Made by a program: the position numbers and the translations under genes | In this document: piece by piece, positions 1-13,000 of the stretch | Layout: the number at the start of each line of letters is the position of its first letter | Position numbering within the stretch: position 1 is the first letter of the stretch | Notes under the pieces: model-generated | What the model saw: only the letters and a program-made list of their open reading frames with translations | Told to the model about the DNA's origin: nothing | Database searches by the model: none | Assembly: GCA_016987375.1 (NCBI GenBank) | Contig: PJRA01000412.1 | Coordinates: 2,051,450 to 2,115,449, forward strand | Source of the DNA: Brachionus koreanus | Taxonomy: Eukaryota > Rotifera > Eurotatoria > Ploima > Brachionidae | DNA: 64,000 nt | Reading direction: 5' to 3'

Positions 1-784
1 AAATTCTTTATTCAAATTATTTTCTAAATATTTTTAAAAAATCAATATTCACGACAATTAGTATTGGTAATAAAAAGCTCTCCATCTTTTTGATGCTAAG
101 TTATAAACCATTTAATTATAATGACAAATTTTAGGAAGTTGTAAAATTATTTTAATAAATAATCTGTTTGTTCAGTAATCAAAAAATATCAATTCATATA
201 AAAATCTTTTATTAAACTTGTGTTTTTGTAAAACCAATCTTAGATCCGAGCTTTCTTCCGCACCTCATAATTATACATAAAGCAGCTTAGAAACTTAAAT
301 TAGACACTTTAGACTTTCTTGAAAATTCAAAACTTTGATTTTAAAATAGAAACATTGGCCGAGTATAATTTGTCAACAATAAATAAAAAAAAATAACTAA
401 ATAGTACAATTTGTCAACTTTTATTTAATTGAAGAAAATAAAAGCAAATACTAATTAATATAATTAATAATTGGGATTGAAGTAACCCTAATCTAAGCAG
501 ATTCGTGGCAAAAAGGTGCTAAAATAATTCACTCTATCTTAGGAACTTTATTTTTGGCTTATAAAAACCCTTGATTCACCCATGATAATATCACTTGAAT
601 TTAAACAGATTAACTTAAATTATACTTTAAAATTAAAATTAATAAAAAATGCTTTTGAAATTTATCAAAGGAAATACTGGTAAGAGCATTTTGACTTTTA
701 AAAATAACCTTTATTATAGACAAAGACAAAAGTATTGGATTTTCTCGGTCAAAAAGTGTTACAATCAAAACAAGCGTTGAGACA

Positions 785-1020
785 GTGGAAGATGAAGTCA
801 CAGTCGGACTTAAAAGAATTCACGTCCATGAGCAATATCAGGACAAGAAATTACGTTGCATAGAGGTGACTAAAAAATGAAATTTGATATTACCAAGGAT
901 TCTTCAAAGTTTGAAAAAACCGTTTACAAAGAAGGTATAAAGCAATTAGTAGAAGAAGGCTTCACTCACATTGAATTGGCATCAATGATGCCAAGTTTTG
1001 TAAGTTTTAGAGGAACGTAG
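785..1020 (+). pseudogene. unrecognised coding-like remnant
   Basis: Base composition is richer in G and C than its surroundings. Two open segments lie end to end: one reads DEVTVGLKRIHVHEQYQ and stops at a TGA near 880; a second, overlapping ORF (877-1020, 47 codons) starts MKFDITKDSSKFEKTVYKEG and ends at TAG. An amphipathic Lys/Glu-rich pattern follows. No family was recognised. It could be a decayed gene or transposon fragment, or a single exon of an unknown gene, since a GTAAGT occurs at about 1000. Treat as tentative. Confidence 0.25.
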
Positions 1021-1379
1021 AATGGTGCAAAGGTAAGAAATTTTGTAAATTACCAAAAGAGCAAAAAGAGATCAATTTTGAAGACCAACGTGTATAAATG
1101 TTATTCTGTTGGAAGAATATATTTTTTTAAGATAATTTATAATTTTTTTTAAGATATTAGATAATTATACTGTTGATAATTTTATTGTTGACAATTTAAG
1201 TTCGCCCAAAAACATTAAATAAATTATAAAAGATAAAAAAAAAGTAAAAAAAATTCTTAAAATAATAAAAAATTAATATAATTATTAATACGAGTATAAT
1301 TATTACCTATTTAAAAAAAAAAAAAAGTTAAATTCCTTATGTTTGGCCACCCACTTAGTTTTGAACGATTATTTTGACG

Positions 1380-1580
1380 GTCCATAAATGTGACTGCCAG
1401 AATAAACGGTCACTCGGCTGTTAAAAACGCCCCCTTAATCCCGTTTATCTTCGATCGTATCCAATACTATTCCTCTACTTAGACGTTCGCCTAAGTATTC
1501 CTAGTATCTTTTCTGCTTTTACACATGCTCTTTTTGTTTGAGCAGTCCACTCTGAATCAGATGCTACCATCAGATCTAAA
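1380..1580 (-). pseudogene. non-LTR retrotransposon (LINE) reverse-transcriptase C-terminal scrap
   Basis: Read on the minus strand from about 1578, the translation contains DLMVASDSEWTAQTKRACVK followed by AEKILGILRRT. This matches the conserved block after the RT palm of CR1/Jockey-like LINEs (typically DLGV..S.LKWS...... KAN..LG.I.RTF). A stop and frame changes follow before 1380, so it is dead. The block is more GC-rich than its surroundings. Another scrap of the same block type lies at 33290-33790. Confidence 0.55.
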
Positions 1581-1925
1581 TTTTTTTTAGCAGCTAGTAT
1601 TTAATACATTTTGTTAAAATTTTATATGAAATTTGTTACCCTCGTTTAAAGAATTCTTAACTTTTTCAGTCAATTTATATGCCTTTATATTTTAGCAAAT
1701 ATTTATACTAATCGAAATATTCATTTTATGCAAATTATGAAATTAATGTAAATTTTTGAAATATATATTTAAAATTATAATATTTTATTATATATTATCT
1801 AAATAATAAAAAGCAAATATCTAGAAGCATCATAATAATTTACGTGTTTTTTTCCAATTAGGTACCCAAGCTAATAATAAATTAAAACAACAAAATTTTA
1901 AACCATTTCAAAAAGAAATTTAAAA

Positions 1926-3196
1926 ATGTCAAATGGAAATTTGGTTTGTTTAACAATTAAAGCTGCTAATCAGAACATTGAGGACTTTATAATTAACTCG
2001 TGCTCTTTAGATTGGACCGTTAAAGATTTAAAAGAGCATTTGAGTGCTAATTATCCAAGAAGGCCGAATTCAAATGAGATTCGCCTGATATATTCAGGAA
2101 AACTTCTTCAAGATCATTTTTTTCTAAGAGAATGCATTAGACATACATCTGATGTTGAATCTCATATCCTGCATTTGGTCCATTCGTCTACTAATCAAAG
2201 GCCAACTATCGAAAAAATTGAGGACAGCGAAACTGATTTAGAAAATGAATTAACTCCTAACTCTAGCTTAAATTCAGAATCAGAATCAACAACTTCCTCT
2301 TCGTCAATTAATTCAGCAGAGACTACAGTTCTGCCAAATTCACAATCAGAACAAGAACGTCATCAGTCAGTTTCTAATCAAACATATCAAAATTTATCTT
2401 CTAAGCAACAATTTGAAATAACTTTGAACAATATGATGAATTATTTTCAAACAATGGGACTTCCGGTTCAAAATAATCCATGGTACTCATCATATGTACA
2501 ACAAATGGCTCTTTATAATCACATGTAGTATGTTAAACGATATTTACTTTTAAAAAATAAACTAAAAAATTAATATCTTTTTAAGCATGAATTATATAAA
2601 TTCTAATAATCATATTAATTTTCAAACAAATCTTAATCGAACGGGAAGGGCAATCAATGAAGCTTCGTCAAGTCAGCAATCTGAAGTAAGACAAGATCAA
2701 GAAGCTCGACCAAGGCAACAAGAAGAACAAGCGCCAAGAGTTGATAGAAATCAGGCAAATAATGATCAAGATAGAGATGATGATTGGCTTGGAACTCTTC
2801 ACAATGTAGTATCATTCTTCATCCTATTAAGCATAGTATATTATTATTCATCTTTGGAACGATTTTTATTCATTTTTGTAATAGCAATCATTTTAATTTG
2901 GTAAAATTTTAACAAAATTTACAAGAAAAAATATTTTATTAATTATTTCATTTAGCTACCATAAAGGCTGGTTACAATTACAGAGGAGAAGAGTTCATCC
3001 AGTTCCAGAAAATGCTAATCAAGAGCCAAGAGAAGGAGGTGATGATTCGGAAAATGAACCAAATAATCAAGAACGAAGAAATAATACAAATCAAACTGAC
3101 GAACAAACGGAACCGACAACTGTACGGTTGATATTTACATTTATTTTCAAGTTCTTTACATCGTTAATACCAGAACGTCCAAGAGCAATAAACTGA
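1926..3196 (+). CDS. HERPUD1: HERPUD-type ER-stress ubiquitin-like membrane protein
   Basis: Three exons: 1926-2527, 2586-2900, 2956-3196 (385 aa; human HERPUD1 has 391). Residues about 8-85 form an N-terminal ubiquitin-like domain (TVKDLKEHLSANYP, RLIYSGKLLQD). A Ser/Glu-rich linker follows, with a Gln/Arg/Asp-rich segment before two adjacent hydrophobic stretches at about 274-306, the hairpin that anchors HERP in the ER membrane. The tail YHKGWLQLQRRRV and the end FFTSLIPERPRAIN closely follow the vertebrate C-terminus. HERP family members scaffold the Hrd1 ER-associated degradation complex and are induced by ER stress; that role is inferred from the family. The 2528 donor (gtatgt) could shift by 3 nt (gtagta) without changing frame. 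An AATAAA overlaps the stop codon. Confidence 0.92.
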
Positions 3197-5448
3197 TAAT
3201 TTTTTTTGACACCAGTTTTTGTATATAATCTTTTATTTGTTGAAATATAGTTTGAATTTTTTCAATTGAAAATTTTATTTCAAAATATAATTTATTTAAA
3301 TAATATCTAAAATTTTTCTTTCACGAGGCAAAAATGGTAAATAATTTAAAATTGAAAAATTAAAATTAAATTAAAAAATTATTTGTTGTTAGAGTTAAAT
3401 TTAAAAAAAAATTTAAATAAAATAAAGTATAAAAATCCTTTATAATTAATATTTATATTTTTCCTTATTTCAACAATTTAACTCAAATTTTAGAGGATAT
3501 TTTATAAACAGCAGTCAGAAACTTATCGATAAAGTGCTTTTAAAAAGCTTTAAAAATTATTGATTAAAAAAAAACTGAATATATTAAAATTTAAGAATTG
3601 AATACTTTTTTTCGTTCAGGACTCAAAATTTTGAGATTTTATAAATTGACCATCTGGTATTTTTTTTAAGCTGAGTTATTTTTAATCATTTCTTATGATA
3701 AAAATTTACATTAAGAATTTTTATATGTTTTGTCTTATTTTTTAAAGTTTTTGTTTTCAGCATTATCATCATTATCATAAAAGTCCTATTGTAAATATAA
3801 AAAGTTGAATTAATATTTAAAATTTCAAATTTAAAATGCTCTTATATTGTATAGACATTTTATTTCAAATAATTTAATAAGACCCAAAATTGCTGGTTTT
3901 TGTAAATTTTGTATATTCAATCCGAATGAAAAAATTTAATTTGCCAAGTTGTAAATAATTTTGTTTGCTTCAAAAGCAATAGTTGAAAGATCAGCTTAAT
4001 CATTTGTTAATTCCCTTTATGAATTTTATTATTAAATTCAGATATATCTAAAAAAAAAAGGGAACAAAAAATTTAAAAATTATTTTAACATAATTCATCC
4101 TTAGCATCCAGCTTCTTAGCATCAAACTTATTAAATTTAACACTTACAGGTAATATTTTCTGATACGACATTTATTTAATTATTCAATTATCGCCAATTA
4201 AAATAAACAATAAGGAGTATTATAAGTATATAAATACTGGGATTATTTCTGGTAAAGCTTCTTTGAAACTATAGCAGTAAATCCGATTGCTTCGTGAGCC
4301 ATTTTCCAGATTAATTTTGAAATTGTTTATTGATATGGAATTAATAATGTGCTGAGGTAAAATATTCCAAATGTTAATTACTCGTTTAGGATAATTTTGG
4401 ATCAAGTTTGATACCTAAAATGATAGGACTTAGCTCAAGAGGTACCTCTTCCAGATATATTTTAAGATTGAGCTTGTATTTCATTTCGTAGTTGTTAACT
4501 GTGATTGTTGGAATAAAACTTTTTCTTTAAATTTTTCTTAAAAAATCTTCATAATTATAAATAAAATACAGTTAAACTAATTCAATTCTATATTCAATAT
4601 TTTCTAATTTTTTCAATTTTTTTAATGAAATTTTCGCATTCATGACTAGAATGCATTTTTGATAATTTAAATTTTATTATTATTTTTTTTATAAAAATAA
4701 GATTGTGAAAAAATTAGTTTTATCAATTTTTTTTTAAATTTTGCGCTTTTCAAAAATAATCAAATAATTGAATATAGTCGAATTAGCACATTCTTTTCAG
4801 GTCTAAATCAATTTGATTTTTGTTTATTTATTGTTAAATTTTTTTTCTTAATTCTAATTAAATTTTTTTCTTAATTCTAATGAGACTAGATTAGAACATT
4901 CGCCTTATAATATTCATGAGAATAAACTCTTGACGTTAAAGTTATAAGCTGAGAGCGTAAAGATAAGGCTGGTATCGGTCCATCAAAGTACATGTGTTTA
5001 AATTTTTTTTCTCTAGAACCTATTTTAATAATTAAACCAAAAAGTTGTTTTGATTCTTATTCAATTGATAAATATTTTTGATTGAAGAAAGTTAAATGAT
5101 AAAATTTTTCTAAAATCTCTTATAGATCCCTTTAAATTAAGTTGACTGAAACACATGTAAAAATTAAACAACTTGATATAAGTTATACCTTGATACTAAC
5201 TGATATAAGCTGAGAACTCATATTAGTTAATATATGGCCATATTATTTTATATCAGATAATGATGTGACAAGTTAATTTCCGTCACTGTAAATTAAATCT
5301 AATATTTTAACCTCAGCAAAAGATTGTTTTAAAATTAAAAGAAATAAGTATCAACATTCTAGTTTCTTTTATTTTATTTAAATAAAATAATCTTTTAAAT
5401 AAATTTTATTAAATAACTTATTTTAAGAATCAGATTTAAAATTAATTT
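3197..5448. other. intergenic region between HERPUD and ZW10 (convergent)
   Basis: No intact gene. It holds the 3' flanks of the two convergent genes, a LINE scrap at 4220-4500 on the minus strand (listed separately), and a roughly 22-bp tandem duplication around 4836-4882 (two copies of a unit containing tttttttcttaattctaat). The rest is low-complexity A/T sequence. Confidence 0.6.
4220..4500 (-). pseudogene. LINE reverse-transcriptase C-terminal scrap, internally deleted
   Basis: On the minus strand the first part reads LNLKIYLEEVPLELSPIILG then IKLDPKLS, the Jockey-type segment that precedes the thumb (..FLGI.LD..L.). It then jumps, with a frame change, to KRVINIWNILPQHIINSISI and NNFKINLEN, the terminal motif of animal LINE RTs (RV.N.WN.LP..VV.A.S.N.FK..L). 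The sequence between these blocks, normally about 200 residues, is missing, so this is an internally deleted or chimeric dead copy. Confidence 0.6.
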
Positions 5449-8317
5449 TTATTTTATTTTAGATAATGCGGTTTGTCGTCTGTCGGTATTCATAAAAAGT
5501 GCTTTAATTAAGTTTCTTATCTCTTCAGGTTCAAAATGTAATGCCAATGGACCCATTCCATCTGTCCATAAATCAACTATATCTTGTAAATTAGCTTTTA
5601 ACATTACTAGCAAATATTTAAATTTTTGCCAACATTCCACATATTTGCTTGCATCTAAATTAGCCAAATTTGTGTTCAAAGATAAATTGACTAAATCATC
5701 AGATAAATTCTCTGGTGACTCTGAATTTAAATTTATTGAATATAAGTCATTTATCGCTTCTACCATAATCGTAAAAGCGCTATGTAAATAACTTGCATCA
5801 TTTGTTGATATATCTTCAAGTTTTAAACAAGATTTAACTAAATCTTTTATTACCAGATTAATCAATTGGCCAATTATTTTTTTGAATAGATTTTCCTCAA
5901 GCACATCTTTCCACATTGATGACAATTTTTTCAAATGTAGTATGCATTTTTTAAGAGATTTTTTGAACATTTCAAAATTTTCACCTTCAGATATGTCTCT
6001 TATTCCATTTGGACAATCCTCATACATAAATTCAATTAGATTTTTTTCTTGATTTTCAACTTGATTGTACAATATTTCGTTGCCAGTCATGAGTAAACTT
6101 GGTGCAATCTGGACATAATTAAAATTTGAAATTATATCTTGTAAATCAATATACTGAAATTCGTTTTTATTTAAATTCATTGATTTGAGTTTGTTTATAA
6201 GATTTTTGTATTTGTGACCAAGAATAAGACAATTGATGCTTAAATAGAAAAAATCGTTGTATAAAGTGGCACTTAATTTTGGTAAGTCTTTCAGAGTAGA
6301 ACGATAAAATGTTGGCACTAAGCTGGAATATAAATCAAATAAATTTCTTGTAACTAAACAAAACAGGGAAACACTTTTGATTTCACAGGGACTTTGTGTG
6401 CATATATTATTTGCCTCGGCTAGAGTTTGATTTATTAGATTTATAAATTGACAAGCAAATTTGCTTATTGCAAAGTCTGGTATACTCAAAATTTCATTTG
6501 TGTTAGTAATCGAATTTTTTAGTCTCAACAGCTCTTCTATTTTTTTGTTATCTTTGAATTTTTCTAATGATTTGTTCAAGTCTTTGGTTTTGACTAAATC
6601 AAATATCAAATTTTTATCTTTCATCATATTTCTGGCCTTTTTAATAATAAATTTGCATTTTTTGCGCACATAAATCTCTTCCAAGCAGTCAAGTGTTTGT
6701 CTGGCTTGCTGATTTAGTTGACAATTATATTCCAGTTTGTGCAATTTTTGTTCGAATTCAATCAAAGTTTGAGTCAAAGATTCGTTTAGTTTAGAATTAA
6801 ATTCTGTTAACGGTAGAATGTCAACAACTAATTTCTCATTTATCAATTTGGAAAAATTTTCTTGGGTAAATTTTGAAAAAATGCTCATCAAGCATTCGCT
6901 TTGTTGTTCCATTAGGTCATCTTTATGAACATATATATTAAGTTTAAATAAATTTTCGAATAAAAATTTAAAGACTTCCATTATTTGATTAATCTTGAAG
7001 GAAAATTTATCAATTGCATCCAACTCTATAACGTGAGCCGTTTCGTTAAAATTTAGATAGAAAATATCCGAATCATTTTTAGATTCAATTTTGCAGTTAG
7101 AATTTATGATTGTTGTCTCAACCAGACTTAGAAATTTTTGGGAAAAGTTTTTCATTCTATTGGAAAAAACAAATTGCATTCTACCTGAAATAGGCGTTTT
7201 AAGGCGAGAAAATTGAGACAATGAGTCCATAAAATGCTGGTTAATCGATTTTCCGTCTATTTTAATTTGATTCGATTTTATTTCAAGTAATCGATCCCAT
7301 TCTAGATCAATTTCGAACCAAAGTCTTTCTTTTTGAACAACAAATTCTTCTTTTAGGATATTGACCATTAAAATTTCACTTGGTTCATCTTTATCAAACA
7401 AGGCTGATTGACTAATAGACTCATTAAGTCGATTTAAAATATCAAAGCATTTATTGAAATTTTTTTCATCTATTGAAATTTTAAAATCTTGAAAAAATTT
7501 AAAAATAAATTAAACTTGAAAAAAAACATTAAAAAATATTCCTACCATTTAAATTTAGCTTGAATTCTCTTAAAAATTCAATGATTTTTATAACATCATT
7601 CAAGTTCTCAATTTGATCTATTATATTTTTGTATTCTTCTATTTGTGAAGCATTTTTGAGCAAAAATTCCTAAGCATTAAACAACGTTTTTAATTGAAAA
7701 CAAAAACAAGCATAAAATTTGAAAACAATTTTGGTTAATTGTTTTCTTACCTTTTATGTTCGAGAATTAATTTTTGTTGATTTCAAAAATTAAAAATTTT
7801 TAATTTTAAAGCTTTCTTAATTTAGTAAAAAAAATAATTTAAATCTCTCATTGTTTCTTTACCTTTTTTATCTTATTTTAGTATATATTTTATTTTAATT
7901 AAAAAGTTCAATTTCATTTCAATTTCAACGATTGCAGTTGACTATATTTATTTTTACATAGTTTTGCAAGTTAAAGTGTAAATTTCGTACCTGTTCATCC
8001 AATTCTTTGTTAATATCATCTATTTGCTTATGTAGGTCATTAATTTGCTCAATAAAAGTCTCGGTCTTTTTTATTTCGGGCTCAATCAATTCCAAACTAG
8101 AATTTTTCAACTCATTTATTTCACTTTTGACATCATGCATACTTTGTTTCAAATTTTCAGCAATTAATTTCAAGTTATCTTTATTTAAAAAAAAAAATTT
8201 GTAAAAATTTTATTTTATTTTATTTTAAAAGATAGACATACCAAGACTTGGCTCATTGACTAATTGCTTTAAATGCTCTGGTAGAGCATTCTCTATCATT
8301 TGTCTTGAAACAAACAT
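5449..8317 (-). CDS. ZW10: centromere/kinetochore protein ZW10 homologue
   Basis: Four exons on the minus strand: 8317-8242, 8178-7991, 7669-7546, 7487-5449 (808 aa; human ZW10 has 779). The N-terminal exons encode a coiled coil (KKTETFIEQINDLHKQIDDI). The C-terminus is diagnostic: DLWTDGMGPLALHFEPEEIR then ALFMNTDRRQTALSKIK matches the vertebrate ending (D.WADGKGPLA...... ALFQNT.RR..ALAKI). ZW10 is the core of the RZZ complex, which recruits dynein and Mad1 to kinetochores, and also serves in the NRZ/Dsl1 tether at the ER with RINT1 and NAG; both roles are known for the family. The start ATG at 8317 is the only one before the short first exon. Intron 2 (7670-7990) is unusually long for this locus at 321 bp and holds nothing recognisable. 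Its promoter is shared with the divergent gene at 8835. Confidence 0.93.
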
Positions 8318-8834
8318 TGTTTTTTTTTTCGCCAAAAATTCAAATATTTATTTTTGAAAAAATTCAAAATTCTAATTTTTTAGACGTATCTAAAATTTTA
8401 TTAATTCGAATACATAATTTAAATGCATTTACATTAAACATTTAAAACTGAATTTACTCTTGTTTTTTTTTTAAAGATAAATTAGCTTTTTTTCCAAAGT
8501 TAAAGTTAAGATTCTTTTTTAAATTGTTTATAGTCAATCGTAGATCAATATTTTAGAAATTGAATGGTGCTGCACAACAAATATTCATAATTTTTGCTGC
8601 AACTAATTAGCATATTTCAATTAAGTTGAAAACGAAAGCTTTAACTTAGTACAAACTTTATTTACCATCGAACAATGTAATATTCAGATCATTAAAAATC
8701 TAAATAAAAAAACAAATATTATAAAATCATCTCAGATTTTTTAGGTTTCTTTTCTATTTAATAAAGCATTGTTTATCTCAAAACTTATCGAAATAAATTA
8801 TTTTTATCCAATATTTATTTTAAAATAGGTCAAA
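8318..8834. promoter_or_regulatory. divergent (bidirectional) promoter region, ZW10 / phospholipid phosphatase
   Basis: The 517 bp between the two start codons must supply upstream sequence for both ZW10 (-) and the phosphatase (+). It is A/T-rich and I see no clear TATA, initiator or repeated operator-like motif, so only its position supports the call. Confidence 0.4.
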
Positions 8835-10032
8835 ATGCTGTTTAATGTGAATGATAAAATACCTAAACGTAAACAGCGAGTACTTCAGTCACTTGCAGAC
8901 TTTGCGACTGTGATAATAAGTAATTTATTTTATTTAAATTTTCAATATTTAACTTCTAATTAGTAAGTAGCGTATTTTTGACAATATTTTTTATGGTAAA
9001 GCCATTCCCACGTGGTTTCTATTGTACAGATGAATCAATAAGATTTCCGTACAAAGCTGATACAGTTCCTCTTTGGGTAAGATAAAATTTTGAAATTAAA
9101 TCAAATCAAATATTTTGGAAAGAAAATCTATTTAGGTTGCAGGTCTTTATGGAGTTATTAGCGCAACTCTTTTCGTATTGGTCTCAGAGTTGTATTTGGC
9201 CAGACCATGCTGTTCAGACGAGGAATCATTTGAACGGCGTCAAAATAGATTTATACTAAACTCAATTCATGGTGTTCTTCTTTATGCTTTGGGTGCAATC
9301 AGCACGCTCTTGATTACTGAGGTTGGAAAGCAAACTATAGGAAGATTAAGACCCCATTTTATAGATGTTTGCAAACCAGATTGGTCAAACATAACTTGTT
9401 TTACAAATATTCAAGGCGTAAATGTTGCCAAGTAGATTTCTTTTGGTTAAAAATAAAATTTTCAAATTATGTTTTTTTCGTAGCTATGTCCCTTTAACTG
9501 AAGTGACATGCACAGGCGATGCCATTAAAATTAAAGAAGCCCGACTTTCATTTCCCAGTGGACATTCTAGTTTTTCAACATATTCGATGATATTTCTAAT
9601 TGTTAATTTAAAATTATCTTACTTAAAATTTAAATCTATCTAATACTTGTTTTAAAGATTTATTTAGAAGCTAGACTTGTTTTACAGAGGACCAGATTCA
9701 TCAAATCTATTATTCAATTGATTGCTTTTTTGGCTGCATGGCATACATGCATGTCAAGAGTCAGTGATTTTAAACATCATTATACAGATGTGGTCGCAGG
9801 CGCTACAATTGGCTTTTCAGTAGCCATTTTTGTGGTAAAATTTAAATTAATTTTATTTTTTAATTAAATTATATTAATTTTAATAATACTTTATTTTAAT
9901 AAGACTGTAATAATTGGAAAAAAAATATGGTATCATAGTAAATCTATGAGAAATAAAATTAAACAAGTAGAGAGTTTAGAACAAATTGACGATGACCAAG
10001 ACGAAAAAGCAGAAACTTTCGAGCTACCATGA
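8835..10032 (+). CDS. PLPP: phospholipid phosphatase (PAP2 / lipid phosphate phosphatase family)
   Basis: Six exons: 8835-8919, 8964-9076, 9136-9431, 9484-9601, 9658-9834, 9904-10032 (305 aa; human PLPP1-3 are 280-310). All three PAP2 active-site motifs are visible: KQTIGRLRP, FPSGHSS and SRVSDFKHHYTDV, with the catalytic His in the last. The early segment FPRGFYCTDESIRFPYK is typical of the animal PLPP1-3 group. Several hydrophobic membrane segments lie around these motifs. The enzymes dephosphorylate phosphatidate, lysophosphatidate and sphingosine-1-phosphate, usually at the cell surface. The donor after exon 3 (gtagat) is inferred because the only other choice breaks the frame. The tail is acidic and lacks a recognisable motif. 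It is divergently paired with ZW10. Confidence 0.94.
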
Positions 10033-13000
10033 GATAAAAATTTCTTTATAAATATAAAAATTATAGGCTATTTTAATATTTTGATCTGTATTCTTAAAAT
10101 AGTATAAATTTAAAAATTATATATTAAATTTAATTAAAAAAAAAATTTAATTGTTAAGTATTCATTTATAAAAAAAAAAAAAAATTCGTTGAATAAAATT
10201 TTTAGAAACTAAAAAATTAATTTTTGATTTTCGATAATACCGTTGTCAAATAATTCTTGCATCATTTTATCCAAATTATTCTCATGGCTTTGTATCAAAT
10301 TTTTTTCAATACTTTTTGCATTCTTCTCGAGTTAAACTCGAATTTTTTCTACGTTTGACCATCTTTTTCTGGTATAATATGTTCCAGATGAAATTCTTTA
10401 ATAATTAAATTGTTTATAGCAATCTTTTCATTATTATCTATATTAAAAATATTTACCCCTGAAGAACGAATATCAAACTGAAATTTAATTAAGTTTAAAT
10501 CAATATAAATTTCATTTCTAATCAATTTGTTGTATTCAGAGTTAATCCAAAAAAAATCATGGTATTATTATTTTAATTATAATAGTGTATTATTAATTGA
10601 TTTTGTTCTTATTTTTATTAAATTTATAGAAAAGCTTAATGAGGGCCATAATTTAGGTTTACTTGATCACTTTTTTAACTAAATTTTTTACAGAAACCTA
10701 TGATATCAATGATGGCTTTAAAATCAAAAAATTATTTAATCAAAAATTTTTTCTTTTAATTATTTTCATGTAAATTAATGTTTTTCAGATAAAATTGATT
10801 GTAAAATAATTTTTTTGGGAACTTAAAATTAAAAATACCACTCAATCTTATATCTTATTATCGTTTAATAAATTTTTGGTAATTTTTATTAGAAATATGA
10901 TGAGTTTTATTTAACTGGTGATATTAAAGTGTTAACATTTTTATCTTTTTAACAATTTCTCACTCTCATTATTAGATTTTTTGGTCTATAGCGTTTACAT
11001 TTTTCAATTTAATTATTGTTTTAACCATTAAAATGTTTTGAGATACATCTTGGATTATTCTTAAAATAAAAACAAAAACATCTTGATCTTGATTAACTGG
11101 TTTACTTCCAAGTTATTTTGAAGCTTTTTGTTTGAGTTGATTCTCATTTTGACACTCTAATTATCTATTAATAGTTACATTAAATTAAATTTCTTTCTGG
11201 AGCTGACTTTGTCTTTTTCGACCTCTTTTAGCATTTCCTTCAATCGCCAAGAAATGAACATTCCGACTTTTTCGAAGCTTAACTGAAAAAATTTTTTTCG
11301 AGCAAGCTGAACATTTGTAAAATTTCTTTTCACTCATTTTTGTTTGTCTTTTAGACTTCTTTTCACACCCATTATCGTCATTTTGACCACTTTCAAACAT
11401 ATCAGCAAATTTTTTAAAGCTTTAATAAGTTGTGCAAAGCTTATAATTACTATTTATATCAAATTTTTAATTAATGTATCTGTTCAATCTTTTCAACATC
11501 ACTGTGCATAAGTTGATTTTATTGACCATTCGCTGATAAAAGAATGTGAGGTGATAGCTTTCAGACATAGTTTAAATTTTTTTTGCCAGTCAGATAATTT
11601 TTGTTTATTTATTTATTCGTTGTCTGTATTCAGCTTCAAATTGAAAAATATATTTATAATTAAAAAAATAACAAATTAAAGTTAAATAAACTAAAATAAA
11701 ATAAAAAGAAAATTTTAAAAAAAGATACGTTGTGAGAGAAATTTACACATAAAGAGTAAGAACTGCATTTATATATCTGTACCGAGCCAAAACTTATTCA
11801 GATTTAAAAAAAAACAAATCATAATAGAGTTAAATAAAATATAGATAAATAAATAAAGTAAAAAAAAGAAACCTTAATTAAGAAAATTGATGAGAAAAAA
11901 AAATAAATTTAGTAGTAAATAATTGAAAAATTAAACCCTACAATAAAATATATCAGCTTCAAAAAATAGACATCTATTAGAAATAAAAACTACTTTGTTC
12001 ACGAAAAAAACTTTATCGATTAAATACTTTAAATCTTAACAAAAAAATTAGGTAATAAAAAAAGATTAAGTTCTAGCGAAAAAATATTTGAAAAAACAAA
12101 AATCGACGATTTTTAATTTTTAATTAAATGTTTTTTTTATATTCAACAATCAATGATTGATTTCTAATGTGATATATGTATAAATATTTAAATTTATCTA
12201 TAGGAATTAAACTTCAATTAAATAAATAAATAAATTTATAAAATTTTTATTTAAATCTTTCAGCGGAAACTTGTTTAATTTTTAATTGCTTTCAAATTTA
12301 TAAATTTTAAATTTTTTAAAATAAAGATTGGAGAAAATTCTTGATATCATTTAAGAGGAGACGACGAATAATTGCTAATTGGAATTGAATAGTATCGTTT
12401 CATTCATCGGCGAAAAAAACTTTAAAGCTTTAAAGATCATTGCAAAAAATGCTAGAAAGAACACAAAGAATGTCAAAAATAAAAGAAAAAGCAATACTGA
12501 ATAGGTATTCACTAATTAAATTTAAAAATTGAATTATGCCAATTAATGTTGAAACTGGACACCTTTTTCAGAAAAATTGTCTCAAGTATTTTGAATAATG
12601 AATCTTCAAAAATAAAAAATATTGGAACTCCCTGTTTTTCTCAAAATTATTTTTCAGTTTGAATTTATTTCTTAATTTCTTAATCTTTTTTATTTGTATT
12701 ATTATTCTGAACTAAAATTCTTTCAAATTAAAAAAATATTTAATAAAATAGAAATAAAATAAAAATAAAGTTAAAGACGGTAAATTAAGATATAAAAATA
12801 CAATAAAATAAGTTAAATATAGATGAAAATTATAAAAAAATCCATTGAAATAGAAGGCTACAAGTTATACATGATTGAATTATTTAGTTTATGGGGTTAT
12901 TTTGCTTATTTACGTTTTTATTGTTTTTCTATTTAAATTAATTAAACAAATATTTTAAAATTAAAAATTAATATTTAAAATTGTTTTTTTTTCTTTTAAA

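Larger units (their letters stand above)
1..1925. other. AT-rich intergenic region upstream of HERPUD
   Basis: No intact gene is visible. The stretch is mostly A/T homopolymer-rich filler with two coding-like islands, listed separately: a short coding-like ORF at about 785-1020 and a LINE reverse-transcriptase scrap at 1380-1580 on the minus strand. The last few hundred bases before 1926 presumably hold the promoter and 5' UTR of the HERPUD-type gene, but no specific element can be identified. Confidence 0.6.

Noticed and set aside
5130..5290. Near-palindromic runs of tgatata/tatatca words
   Set aside because: Short and imperfect; expected by chance in A/T-rich DNA and without flanking duplication.
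6461..6673. Plus-strand ORF inside the ZW10 gene
   Set aside because: Antisense shadow of the well-supported ZW10 exon; the Leu/Phe/Ser-rich content is what the reverse of a Lys/Asn/Glu-rich exon gives.
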